Shown here piece by piece: positions 31,769 through 39,212 of a stretch of DNA of 64,000 nucleotides; the stretch's first letter is position 1; each line of letters starts with the position of its first letter. The stretch is from Micromonospora sediminicola (GTDB lineage Bacteria > Actinomycetota > Actinomycetes > Mycobacteriales > Micromonosporaceae): NCBI RefSeq assembly GCF_900089585.1, contig NZ_FLRH01000003.1:1473001-1537000 (forward strand), written 5' to 3'. Position numbers and translations under genes: made by a program. Under the pieces are notes generated by a model, which ran no database searches, was not told where the DNA came from, and saw only the letters and a program-made list of their open reading frames with translations.

Positions 31769-31940
31769 ACCCATTTGTCCGGGTTTCCGAAGTCTCTCGT
31801 TACCCGGCGTGCCACAGTCGAGGATCAATATAGTACGGTCTGCGTGACGTTGCTGACATTTCCGGCACCCTTCCTCGGCGTGGCGGCCACCGCGCCCGCG
31901 CGGCGGGGGGTCCGCGTCAACCGACTGGGATACCCGAGAC

Positions 31941-32891
31941 CTAGCAGATTACTCTGAGTGCGGCCGGCACGGAGGTAAATCTGACTTTTTCCCGCTCGCC
32001 GAGGTAGTCGCCGTCCAGCTGGAACGGCAGCGGACGCGCCGCGAGCAGGGTGAACTCCGCCACGTCGTGCAGCCGGAGCACCTGCTTGCCGTGCGGGTCG
32101 GGCTTCCGGGAGAAGAACTGGGTCACTGTCCGTGCGGTGCTGGCCACCCTGAGCTGCCGGATGGCGAGCACGTCCAGCCCGAGGTCGAACGACGCCTCCG
32201 GATTCGGGTTGATCTCCCGGTCGCCGAGGTACGTCCACGGCGCGGTGTTCTGGATGATGGCGGTGGCCAACTCCGTCGCCGGCGCCTCACCCGGCCGCTC
32301 CAGCGTGATCGGCGGGTGCCGGCGGTCCGAGCCGACGAAGTACTGGCTCGCGGTGGACCGGAAGTAGAGCGCCGGGGTGGAGACCCGACCCCGCTTGCGG
32401 GCCTGCTCCACCCGGCGGATGACCGCCGCGTCGAGGCCGAAGCCGGCGCAGAACGTGAAGTAGCGGTCGTCCGCCCGACCCAGCCCGATGGTGCGGGATC
32501 GGCCCAGCCGCAACCCCTCCAGGATCATGCTGGTGCCGTCCGGCCACTCGCGGGGCAACCCGAGGGCGCGGGCGAAGACGTTGGTCGAGCCGCCGGGCAC
32601 GGTCGCCAGCGCCGGCAACCGCTCGGCCGAGGTCTGCCCGGTGCGGAACGTCGGCGGCTCGGCCGCCATCAACCCGTTGACCACCTCGTTGACCGTGCCG
32701 TCGCCACCGAGCGTGACCACCAGGTCGACGCCCTCCTGGGCGGCCTCCCGGGCCAGATCCATGGCGTGGCCCCGTCGGCGGGTGTACCGCACCGACAGGT
32801 CGACTTCACTGCGCAGCGCCCGGACGAGCACGTCCCGGCTGCGTTCGCTGGTGGTGGTGGCCTTCGGATTGACCACCAGGACGGCCCGCAT
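31941..32891 (-). CDS. Diacylglycerol/lipid kinase family protein
   Basis: 316 residues, DAGK catalytic domain. It begins MRAVLVVNPKATTTSERSRD; the nucleotide motif is VVTLGGDGTVNEVVNGL, followed by VPGGSTNVFARALGLPRE, and the C-terminal lobe ends LPFQLDGDYLGE. Such enzymes phosphorylate diacylglycerol or related lipids; the substrate is not certain. The ATG at 32891 lies 7 nt after TACAGT, so the transcript is probably leaderless. It is divergent from the membrane protein at 32935. Confidence 0.88.
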   Translation of the reverse strand: MRAVLVVNPKATTTSERSRDVLVRALRSEVDLSVRYTRRRGHAMDLAREAAQEGVDLVVTLGGDGTVNEVVNGLMAAEPPTFRTGQTSAERLPALATVPGGSTNVFARALGLPREWPDGTSMILEGLRLGRSRTIGLGRADDRYFTFCAGFGLDAAVIRRVEQARKRGRVSTPALYFRSTASQYFVGSDRRHPPITLERPGEAPATELATAIIQNTAPWTYLGDREINPNPEASFDLGLDVLAIRQLRVASTARTVTQFFSRKPDPHGKQVLRLHDVAEFTLLAARPLPFQLDGDYLGEREKVRFTSVPAALRVIC

Positions 32892-32898
32892 GGGCGGC

Positions 32899-32904
32899 AC
32901 TGTA
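32899..32904 (-). promoter_or_regulatory. Leaderless -10 element for the lipid kinase gene
   Basis: TACAGT on the minus strand, exactly 7 nt before ATG 32891. Confidence 0.5.
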
Positions 32905-32921
32905 CCGCGACTACCCACCGG

Positions 32922-32927
32922 TATCGT
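32922..32927 (+). promoter_or_regulatory. Leaderless -10 element for the 32935 membrane protein
   Basis: TATCGT, exactly 7 nt before GTG 32935. Together with the lipid kinase element it forms a divergent pair only 43 bp between start codons. Confidence 0.5.
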
Positions 32928-32934
32928 GGCGCCC

Positions 32935-33336
32935 GTGACGATCGACTCCGACCCGACCCCCGGTCCGCTCCGCGCGGCGGTGCTCCTGCTGCGCGCCGAG
33001 GCGGTGGCGCTCGGGCTGGTCGCGGTGTGGCTGATCTGGTCCGACCTCACCGCACGGACCACCGATCTGGCCTCGGCGCTGCTGGTGACCGCGTTCGCCG
33101 TCGGCGGCGCGGTCGCGCTCTGGGCTCTCGGCGGCGCGCTGTCCCGTCGGCGGGCCGGTGCCCGCGCGCCGGCCATCGTGCTCCAGCTCATGCTGCTGCC
33201 GGTCGGCTGGTTCATGATCGAGGGCGGCCTGGGCTGGCTCGGGCTGCCGTTGATCGCGCTCGGGCTCGGCATGGTGGGCCTGCTGGTCAGCGGCCCGACC
33301 AACCGGGCGCTCGGTTTCGGCGACCCGACCCCCTGA
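32935..33336 (+). CDS. Small integral membrane protein, four helices
   Basis: 133 residues with four predicted membrane helices (VALGLVAVWLIWSDL, ASALLVTAFAVGGAVALWAL, PAIVLQLMLLPVGWFMI, GLPLIALGLGMVGLLVSG). I do not recognise a characterised family. The GTG start is set by the leaderless spacing from TATCGT and by the gene it diverges from. Confidence 0.7.
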   Translation: MTIDSDPTPGPLRAAVLLLRAEAVALGLVAVWLIWSDLTARTTDLASALLVTAFAVGGAVALWALGGALSRRRAGARAPAIVLQLMLLPVGWFMIEGGLGWLGLPLIALGLGMVGLLVSGPTNRALGFGDPTP

Positions 33337-33366
33337 CGGCCGCCCCCTGCGGCAGCTCCCGGTGGG

Positions 33367-33774
33367 TCAGTAGCCGCGGGCGCGACGGGTCAGCAGCGAG
33401 ATGGTGGCCCGGCCGTCGGCAGCGTGGGCGCCGGCCGAGGTGGTCAACGCGGTGAGCACCTTCCAGGCGAAGGACGACTCGGACGGGAGCGTGGCCCCGC
33501 GCACGGTCGGCACGGTCACCTCGACGGTGAGCGCGTCCTCGGTGACCGCGAAGCGGCACTCCAGCTCGGCATCGCGGGTCGCGATGGCGAGCAGCATGGC
33601 GCACGCCTCGTCGACGGCGATGCGCAGATCCTCGATCTCGTCGAGGGCGAACTGGAGCCGGGCCGCGAGGCCGGCCGTCGCGGTGCGGAGCACGCCGAGG
33701 TAACCACCGTCGGCGGGCACGGTGAGGTGCACGACGTCGTCGTCCGTCGTCGGCTGCCCGGTCAGTTGAGTCAC
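33367..33774 (-). CDS. RsbW/UsfX-like anti-sigma regulatory ATPase
   Basis: 135 residues, single GHKL-type domain. The helix DEIEDLRIAVDEACAMLLAI carries the N-box position, with an acidic-Ala-Cys core as in mycobacterial UsfX and Streptomyces RsbA-type proteins. The usual G1 glycine motif is weak, so ATP hydrolysis is uncertain. No sigma factor gene adjoins it. The start at 33774 has GGGGGGA about 6 nt upstream. Confidence 0.7.
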   Translation of the reverse strand: MTQLTGQPTTDDDVVHLTVPADGGYLGVLRTATAGLAARLQFALDEIEDLRIAVDEACAMLLAIATRDAELECRFAVTEDALTVEVTVPTVRGATLPSESSFAWKVLTALTTSAGAHAADGRATISLLTRRARGY

Positions 33775-33806
33775 GCCTCATCCCCCCGGTGCGGGACTCT
33801 ACCCGG

Positions 33807-34331
33807 TCAGGCGGCCGGGTGGGTGGGTGCGGGCGTCGACTGCGCGGCGAGCTCGCGCAACGCGGGTCCGGCGAGCCGGTACGGGGTCCACTCGTCCATC
33901 GGCGTGGCCCCGATCGAGGCGTAGAAGCGGGCCGCCGGGTTCCAGTGCAGCATCCACCAGTCGAGGCGCTCGTAGCCGCGCTCGACGCAGATCCCGGCGA
34001 GGGTGGCCAGCAGCATCCGACCCGCGCCGGTGCCCCGGGCCGCCGGCCGGACGTAGAGATCCTCCAGGTAGATGCCGTGCACGCCGGCCCAGGTGGAGAA
34101 GTTGAGGAACCAGAGGGCGAAGCCCACCGGCTCGTCGGCCGCGTCCACCGCGACGTGGCCGAAGAGCGCCGGAGCGGCCGGGAAGAGCGCCGCGTGGAGC
34201 TGTTCGGCGGTGAGGTGGCACTGCTCCGGGGCGCGCTCGTACTCGGCGAGTTCGTGCACCATGGCGACGACGGCCGGTACGTCCTCGGGACGTACCGGCC
34301 GGATCGTCGGTGCCGCGACGGGCGACGTCAC
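33807..34331 (-). CDS. GNAT family acetyltransferase (diamine acetyltransferase-like)
   Basis: 174 residues. It resembles SSAT-type GNATs: TIRPVRPEDVPAVVAMVHEL at the N-terminus, GIYLEDLYVRPAARGTGAGR for acetyl-CoA binding, and ERLDWWMLHWNPAARFYAS near the end. The GTG start at 34331 overlaps the sodN stop by 4 nt, so it is co-transcribed with sodN. The acceptor is unknown; polyamines are a family-based guess. Confidence 0.85.
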   Translation of the reverse strand: MTSPVAAPTIRPVRPEDVPAVVAMVHELAEYERAPEQCHLTAEQLHAALFPAAPALFGHVAVDAADEPVGFALWFLNFSTWAGVHGIYLEDLYVRPAARGTGAGRMLLATLAGICVERGYERLDWWMLHWNPAARFYASIGATPMDEWTPYRLAGPALRELAAQSTPAPTHPAA

Positions 34332-34732
34332 GCCTGCTTGGTCTCCCAGAAGATCTTCGAGATCTCGTCGATCTTCGAGAGCAGCTCGTCGGCCTTGGCC
34401 GGGTCGGTGCCACCCTTGGCGCCGGCCGCGCCGGCCAGCTTGGTGGCCTCGTTGAAGAGCTGGTGCAGGTGCGGGTACTTCTCGAAGTGCTGCGGCTTGA
34501 AGTAGTCGGTCCAGAGCACCCACAGGTGGTGCTTGACCAGGTCCGCCCGCTGCTCCTTGATCAGGATGGCGCGGGTGCGGAACTCCGGGTCGGTGTTGGC
34601 CTGGTACTTCTCGCAGATCATTTTGACCGACTCGGCCTCGATCCGGGCCTGCGCCGGGTCGTAGACGCCGCACGGCAGGTCACAGTGGGCACTGGCGGTC
34701 ACACGGGGCGTGAGGATGCGGGGAAGGCGCAT
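34328..34732 (-). CDS. sodN: Nickel-containing superoxide dismutase
   Basis: 134 residues as precursor. After a 15-residue leader (MRLPRILTPRVTASA) the mature protein begins HCDLPCGVYDP, the nickel hook, with His1, Cys2 and Cys6 as ligands after cleavage. The rest matches SodN (EAESVKMICEKYQ, HHLWVLWTDYFKPQHFEKYP, IFWETK). The ATG at 34732 has GGAGG 6 nt upstream. The maturation protease SodX is encoded divergently. Confidence 0.97.
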   Translation of the reverse strand: MRLPRILTPRVTASAHCDLPCGVYDPAQARIEAESVKMICEKYQANTDPEFRTRAILIKEQRADLVKHHLWVLWTDYFKPQHFEKYPHLHQLFNEATKLAGAAGAKGGTDPAKADELLSKIDEISKIFWETKQA

Positions 34733-34816
34733 CAGGGTCCTCCATGGGATGTTTGCGATGATCCAAGACGACACTACTCCTGGAGATGCTTTCCAGCGGG
34801 CGGGAGGTGAAACCCG

Positions 34817-35167
34817 GTGCCAGGTGTGAACGAACACGCCGTGCCCGCGCTGCGCGGGCCGCTGGTGCCGGTCCTGGTCACCGGCCCGTCCATGTCGCCC
34901 ACGCTGCGCCACGGCGACGCGGTGCTGGTCCGCACCGGTGGCCGGCCGGTCCGCCCCGGCGACGTGGTGGTCGCCGTCTTCCGCACCCGCCCCGACCTGC
35001 TGGTGGTCAAGCGCGCGGTCGAACCCCGCGCCGGCGGCTGGTGGCTGCGCGGCGACAACGACCTGGTCGCCGACGACTCCCGGGCCTACGGCGTGGCCGA
35101 CGTCCGCGGGCGGGTGGTGGCCCGCTGGTGGCCGCGTCCGGCCCGGATCAGGGGCCGGCAGGGGTAG
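34817..35167 (+). CDS. sodX: Nickel-type SOD maturation protease
   Basis: 116 residues, signal-peptidase-like fold without an evident membrane anchor. The catalytic Ser25 is in TGPSMSPTL and Lys65 in LLVVKRAV; GDND is the C-terminal conserved box. SodX removes the leader of SodN so that nickel can bind. GGGAGG precedes the GTG by about 9 nt. It is divergent from sodN, with 84 nt between starts. Confidence 0.94.
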   Translation: MPGVNEHAVPALRGPLVPVLVTGPSMSPTLRHGDAVLVRTGGRPVRPGDVVVAVFRTRPDLLVVKRAVEPRAGGWWLRGDNDLVADDSRAYGVADVRGRVVARWWPRPARIRGRQG

Positions 35168-35319
35168 CGGCGGATATGACCCCGCTCACATCCTGGGAGC
35201 CGGTGCGTGACTATGCTCGGAAAGTGCCCGGGTGACCCCCGCACCGCCGCCCCGCCGGTCGCTGACCACCGCTGACCACGCCGGCCGGTCCGTCTGCATC
35301 GACAGATCCTGGAGTCACC

Positions 35320-36495
35320 ATGTCTTCGTCCACCCCGGACCCCGCTGATCCCGTCTTCCGGCTGCACGTCGGCGGCAAGATGGCCGTCACCTCGACGGTG
35401 CCGCTGACCAGTCGGGAGGACCTCTCCCTCGCGTACACCCCGGGGGTGGCCCGGGTGTGTGAGGCGATCGCCGCCGACCCCGACCTCGCCGACACCTACA
35501 CCTGGGTGTCGCACACCGTCGCGGTGGTCACCGACGGCTCCGCCGTGCTCGGTCTGGGCAACATCGGCCCGCGCGCCGCGCTGCCCGTGATGGAGGGCAA
35601 GGCGGTGCTGTTCAAGCAGTTCGCCGGCGTGGACGCGGTGCCGGTCTGCCTGGACACCCAGGACGTGGACGAGATCGTCGCGGCGGTCCGGGCGATCGCG
35701 CCCTCGTTCGGCGGGATCAACCTGGAGGACATCAGCGCCCCCCGTTGCTTCGAGGTGGAGCGCCGGCTGGACGAGGCGCTGGACATCCCCGTCTTCCACG
35801 ACGACCAGCACGGCACCGCGATCGTCGTGCTGGCCGCGCTGCGCAACGCGGCGACGCTGCTCAACCGCAAGCTCGGCGACCTGCGGGTCGCGGTCAGCGG
35901 CGCCGGGGCGGCCGGGGTGGCGGTGACGAAGATGCTGATCGCCGGCGGCGTCGACCCGGCGCGGGTGGTGGTCTGCGACTCCCGGGGCATCATCGGCCGG
36001 CACCGCGAGCTGACCGGCACCAAGGCCGAGCTGGCCGAACTCACCAACGCCGAGGGCCGCCAGGGTGACGTCACCGAGGCGCTGCGCGGCGCGGACGTGC
36101 TGGTCGGCGTCTCCGGCGGCCAGATCCCCGAGGCGGCGGTGGCCGGCATGGCCCCCGGCGGCATCGTCTTCGCGCTGGCCAACCCCACCCCGGAGGTGCA
36201 CCCCGAGGTGGCCGCCCGGCACGTGGCGGTGGTCGCCACCGGGCGCAGCGACTACCCGAACCAGATCAACAACGTGCTCGCCTTCCCGGGCGTGTTCCGG
36301 GGCGCGCTGGACGCCGGCGCCACCCGGATCACCGACGCGATGAAGGTGGCCGCCGCCGACGCCATCGCGGGCGTGGTCGCCGAGTCGCTGACCCCGGACG
36401 CGATCGTGCCGTCCCCGCTCGACCCGCGGGTCGCCCCGGCGGTCGCCGACGCGGTGGCCGAGGCCGCCCGGCGCGACGGCGTCGCCCGCCGCTGA
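35320..36495 (+). CDS. NAD(P)-dependent malic enzyme
   Basis: Oxidative decarboxylation of malate to pyruvate, 391 residues, short bacterial form without a phosphotransacetylase domain. Motifs: LAYTPGVARVCEAI (catalytic Tyr), VLGLGNIGPRAALPVMEGKA (catalytic Lys), VFHDDQHGTAIV (metal-binding acids), VSGAGAAGVAV (nucleotide loop) and ALANPTPEV. The ATG has GGAG 6 nt upstream. A TATGCT hexamer at 35211-35216 could be a -10. Cofactor preference is not decidable here. Confidence 0.93.
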   Translation: MSSSTPDPADPVFRLHVGGKMAVTSTVPLTSREDLSLAYTPGVARVCEAIAADPDLADTYTWVSHTVAVVTDGSAVLGLGNIGPRAALPVMEGKAVLFKQFAGVDAVPVCLDTQDVDEIVAAVRAIAPSFGGINLEDISAPRCFEVERRLDEALDIPVFHDDQHGTAIVVLAALRNAATLLNRKLGDLRVAVSGAGAAGVAVTKMLIAGGVDPARVVVCDSRGIIGRHRELTGTKAELAELTNAEGRQGDVTEALRGADVLVGVSGGQIPEAAVAGMAPGGIVFALANPTPEVHPEVAARHVAVVATGRSDYPNQINNVLAFPGVFRGALDAGATRITDAMKVAAADAIAGVVAESLTPDAIVPSPLDPRVAPAVADAVAEAARRDGVARR

Positions 36496-36499
36496 GGGT

Positions 36500-36553
36500 G
36501 TAAGGAGGGGCACCTTCTTAACGCCTCCGGTAGAGGAAGGGCCCCTTCTTAAC
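36500..36553. repeat. 54-bp repeat, family D, copy 1 (left flank)
   Basis: It runs from GTAAGGAGGGG to GGGCCCCTTCTTAAC. Its inverted copy, with 5 mismatches in 54, lies at 37548-37601 on the other side of the oxidoreductase gene. Each copy is built of two palindromic halves centred on GGGCCCC-like cores. Confidence 0.8.
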
Positions 36554-36568
36554 GGCCGCTCAGCTTGT

Positions 36569-36574
36569 TACCGT
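36569..36574 (+). promoter_or_regulatory. Leaderless -10 element for the oxidoreductase gene
   Basis: TACCGT, exactly 7 nt before ATG 36582. Confidence 0.5.
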
Positions 36575-36581
36575 GCCGATC

Positions 36582-37535
36582 ATGCGTGCCGCCTATGCCT
36601 CGGCCTTCGACGCCGACAACCCGCTCGCCGCGCTCACCGTCGGCGACCGTCCCGAGCCGACCCACCCGCAGGACGACTGGGTCACCGTGCGGGTGCGGGC
36701 CAGCTCGCTCAACCACCACGACCTCTGGTCGCTGCGCGGCGTGGGGCTGACCGCCGACCAGCTCCCGATGATCCTCGGCTGTGACGCGGTCGGCACCGAC
36801 CCGGACGGCAACGAGGTGGTCATCTACCCGGTGGTGCCCACCCCGGGCGACCCGCGCGGGGTCTCCATCCTCTCCGAGCACTACCAGGGCACCTTCGCCG
36901 AGCTGGTCGCCGTACCCCGGATGAACCTGCTGCCGCTGCCCGACGGCCTGTCGGCGACCGACGCGGCGTGCCTGCCCACGGCCTGGCTCACCGCCTGGCG
37001 GATGCTCACCACCAAGGGCCGGGTCGCCGACGGCGAGTCGGTGCTGGTCCAGGGCGCCGGCGGCGGCGTGGCCACCGCGGCGGTCGCGCTCGGCGTCGCG
37101 CTCGGCAAGCGGGTGTACGCGACCAGCCGCGACGCCGCCAAGCGGGAGCGCATCACCGAGCTGGGGGCGACCGCGCTGGAGCCCGGCGCCCGCCTGCCCG
37201 AGCGGGTCGACGTGGTGATCGAGACGGTCGGCGCGGCCACCTTCGACCACTCGCTGAAGTCGGCCGCCCCGATGGCCCGGATCGTGGTCTCCGGCGCCAC
37301 CGCCGGCCACGAGCCCGCCGTCAACCTGCGCCGGGTCTTCGCCATGCAGCTGGAGATCCTCGGCACCTCCATGGGCACCCCGGACGAGCTGGCCGAACTG
37401 CTCGCGTTCTGCGCCGAGCACGAGGTCCGCCCGGTGGTGGACCGGGTGGTGCCGTTCAGCGGGATCGCCGAGGCGTTCGCCCGCCTGCACTCCGGCGAGG
37501 TCTTCGGCAAGGTCGTCATCGACCACATCGCCTGA
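36582..37535 (+). CDS. Zinc-independent MDR oxidoreductase (quinone-oxidoreductase-like)
   Basis: 317 residues, medium-chain dehydrogenase fold. It has SSLNHHDLWSLRGVG and LGCDAVGT in the catalytic domain and VLVQGAGGGVATAAVALG for NAD(P)H binding; YATSRDAAKRERITELGA follows. The catalytic and structural zinc cysteines are missing, so a quinone or enone reductase is more likely than an alcohol dehydrogenase. ATG 36582 is supported by the TACCGT spacing; GTG 36573 would start inside that promoter element. The gene is bracketed by inverted 54-bp repeats. Confidence 0.87.
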   Translation: MRAAYASAFDADNPLAALTVGDRPEPTHPQDDWVTVRVRASSLNHHDLWSLRGVGLTADQLPMILGCDAVGTDPDGNEVVIYPVVPTPGDPRGVSILSEHYQGTFAELVAVPRMNLLPLPDGLSATDAACLPTAWLTAWRMLTTKGRVADGESVLVQGAGGGVATAAVALGVALGKRVYATSRDAAKRERITELGATALEPGARLPERVDVVIETVGAATFDHSLKSAAPMARIVVSGATAGHEPAVNLRRVFAMQLEILGTSMGTPDELAELLAFCAEHEVRPVVDRVVPFSGIAEAFARLHSGEVFGKVVIDHIA

Positions 37536-37547
37536 GACGGATGGCGT

Positions 37548-37601
37548 GTTAAGAGGGGGCCCCTTCTCTACCGGAGGCGTTAAGAAGGGGCCCTTCCTTA
37601 C
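37548..37601. repeat. 54-bp repeat, family D, copy 2 (right flank, inverted)
   Basis: The inverse of 36500-36553 (49 of 54 positions identical). Its right end (TTA, 37598-37600) supplies the TAA stop codon of the convergent lipoprotein gene. Confidence 0.8.
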
Positions 37602-38563
37602 AGGCGGTCGTCGAGGGTGGCCAGGCCGCCCCTGGCGGCGTCGGCGGGGAGACGCTTCTTCGCCGCCGGGTCGCCGTAGAGCGTCCAGCGCAGGAACTCG
37701 ACGGTGGTGTCGGCGACCACGCCCAGCGCCCTGCCGTCACCCAGCAGCGCCCGACCGTGGTCGCCCTTCGGCAGGCTGAGCATCGCCTTGGGCCACGGCA
37801 CCGCGTCGTAGACGGCCCTCCCGGCCGCGTACGACACCACCTCGTCCACCTCGCCGTGCACGAACAGCTGCGGCGCGGCGGCCCCGGCGAACGCGGTGCC
37901 GACGCCGAGCGCCGTGCCGGCGAAGACGATGCCGGCGTCGAGCCGCTCGTCCCGCCCCGCGGTGAACAACCCGATGGTGGTCACCCCGCCGGCGCTGTGC
38001 CCGGTCGCGGCGACCCGCTCCGGATCCAGCCGGCCGCGCAGCGGGTCGCCCGCCTTCTCGCCGAGGGCGAGCACCCGGGTCAGCACGTACGACACGTCGG
38101 CCGGCTGGTTGAGCACGTCCAGCGGGTTGCCGTCGCCACCCCGGCCGGTGTGCGGGAAGCGCGGCGCGGCGACCACGAAACCGGCCGCCGCCCAGCGCGT
38201 GAGCAGCACCTGGTAGTCCTCCGGCCGGGCGCCGAGGCCGTGACTGAACAGCACCACCGGGAACCGCCCGTCCGCCGCCGGCGCGGACCGCTCGGCCGCG
38301 CCACCGGCCGCGCCCTCCGCCGGGTACCAGAGCGTCACCGGCAACGGCCGGTCGCCGTCGCGGTTCAGCTTCACCTGGCGTACGCCGACCGCGAAGCTCT
38401 TCGTGGGCGCCTTCCCGGCGGGTACGCGCGGCGTGGGTGCCGTGGTCGTCGGCGGGGTGTCGGGTGCGGGCCGCCCGGTCGGGGCGGTCGGCTCGGAACA
38501 GCCGGTCAGGCCGGCGCCGAACAGGGCGGCGGCGGTGGCCAGGGCGACGGGACGACGGCGCAT
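37598..38563 (-). CDS. Secreted lipoprotein alpha/beta hydrolase, paralogue 1
   Basis: 321 residues. The N-terminus MRRRPVALATAAALFGAGLT is followed by a lipobox (L-T-G-C), so it is an exported lipoprotein. A Pro/Thr-rich linker follows. The hydrolase domain resembles PET-hydrolase/dienelactone-type lipases: VTLWYPAEG, VVLFSHGLGARPEDYQ, nucleophile in ATGHSAGGVTT, and the His region KGDHGRALL. The stop codon lies inside repeat family D. The paralogue at 39213 shares the same layout. Confidence 0.85.
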   Translation of the reverse strand: MRRRPVALATAAALFGAGLTGCSEPTAPTGRPAPDTPPTTTAPTPRVPAGKAPTKSFAVGVRQVKLNRDGDRPLPVTLWYPAEGAAGGAAERSAPAADGRFPVVLFSHGLGARPEDYQVLLTRWAAAGFVVAAPRFPHTGRGGDGNPLDVLNQPADVSYVLTRVLALGEKAGDPLRGRLDPERVAATGHSAGGVTTIGLFTAGRDERLDAGIVFAGTALGVGTAFAGAAAPQLFVHGEVDEVVSYAAGRAVYDAVPWPKAMLSLPKGDHGRALLGDGRALGVVADTTVEFLRWTLYGDPAAKKRLPADAARGGLATLDDRL

Positions 38564-38604
38564 GAACTCGATTGTGCCTCGCGATCGGGGGCGACCCGGG
38601 CGGG

Positions 38605-39138
38605 TCAGCGCAGCGGGGGCCCGCCGGTCGACGCCCGGAGACGGGCCAGGTCGGCGGCGTCCTTGGCGCGGCGCGGCCGGTCGGGCATCCAGACCGGGAA
38701 CATCTCCTTGAACTCGATCTGCGCGGCCACGCTGATCACCGGCGCGGTGAGTGGGCCGATCCGGCCGGCCGGGCCGTCCAGCATCCCCTCCGGCAGGGGA
38801 GTGCCCGCCCACGGGCCGGCCCCGACCACCACCCGTCCCGCCTCGTCCCGGTCCAGGTACGCGAAGCTCAGCTCGACGTCGCCCCGGAGCACGTCGAGCT
38901 GCGTCTCCGCCGGCATCCGCGGGTCGGGCCGCCAGCCGAGCGCGCCCAGCCGGGCGGACAGTCCCTCGGCGTCCCGGCGCCAGCAGTACCAGTCGACGTC
39001 GACGTGGGGTCGGCTCACCGCGCCGAGGTGGAAGTCCATCGCCCACCCGCCCCGCAGCCACACCTCGATCCCGGCCGCCCCGGCCAGCTCGACCACCTCC
39101 CGGATCGCGCCAAGTTGCCGCCCGGCCACCTCGTCCAC
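38605..39138 (-). CDS. Nucleotidyltransferase, aminoglycoside/lincosamide adenylyltransferase-like
   Basis: 177 residues. The motif WLRGGWAMDFHLGAVSRPHV followed by DVDWYCWRRD is the G-G-x-x-x-D...H-x-D-x-D signature of small nucleotidyltransferases such as ANT(2'')/Lnu enzymes. Many chromosomal actinobacterial homologues have no proven resistance role, so resistance should not be assumed. The GTG start is 6 nt after TAGGGT (leaderless). It lies between the two lipoprotein hydrolase genes. Confidence 0.75.
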   Translation of the reverse strand: MDEVAGRQLGAIREVVELAGAAGIEVWLRGGWAMDFHLGAVSRPHVDVDWYCWRRDAEGLSARLGALGWRPDPRMPAETQLDVLRGDVELSFAYLDRDEAGRVVVGAGPWAGTPLPEGMLDGPAGRIGPLTAPVISVAAQIEFKEMFPVWMPDRPRRAKDAADLARLRASTGGPPLR

Positions 39139-39144
39139 GCCCGC

Positions 39145-39150
39145 ACCCTA
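39145..39150 (-). promoter_or_regulatory. Leaderless -10 element for the nucleotidyltransferase
   Basis: TAGGGT on the minus strand, 6 nt before GTG 39138. Confidence 0.4.
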
Positions 39151-39154
39151 ACCG

Positions 39155-39212
39155 TCGATCATGAAGTTGGCGGCGCCCGGTGTCCGGTTTGTCACTGTCA
39201 ACTTCATGATCG
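39155..39212. repeat. Intergenic palindromic repeat, family C, copy 2
   Basis: TCGATCATGAAGTTG (39155-39169) with CAACTTCATGATCG (39199-39212); the arms match copy 1 at 27409-27467 and the centre differs. It ends directly at the stop codon of the next gene. Confidence 0.7.

Noticed and set aside
35168..35319. Riboswitch or small RNA upstream of malic enzyme
   Set aside because: No convincing conserved stem-loop was seen, only a possible -10 (TATGCT) and an ordinary ribosome site.
36500..37601. Complete insertion sequence with the oxidoreductase as cargo
   Set aside because: No transposase gene and no evident target-site duplication; the inverted repeats are recorded as repeats and as a finding only.
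38605..39138. Aminoglycoside resistance gene
   Set aside because: Only the general nucleotidyltransferase motif is visible; no specific resistance subfamily can be assigned without comparison.
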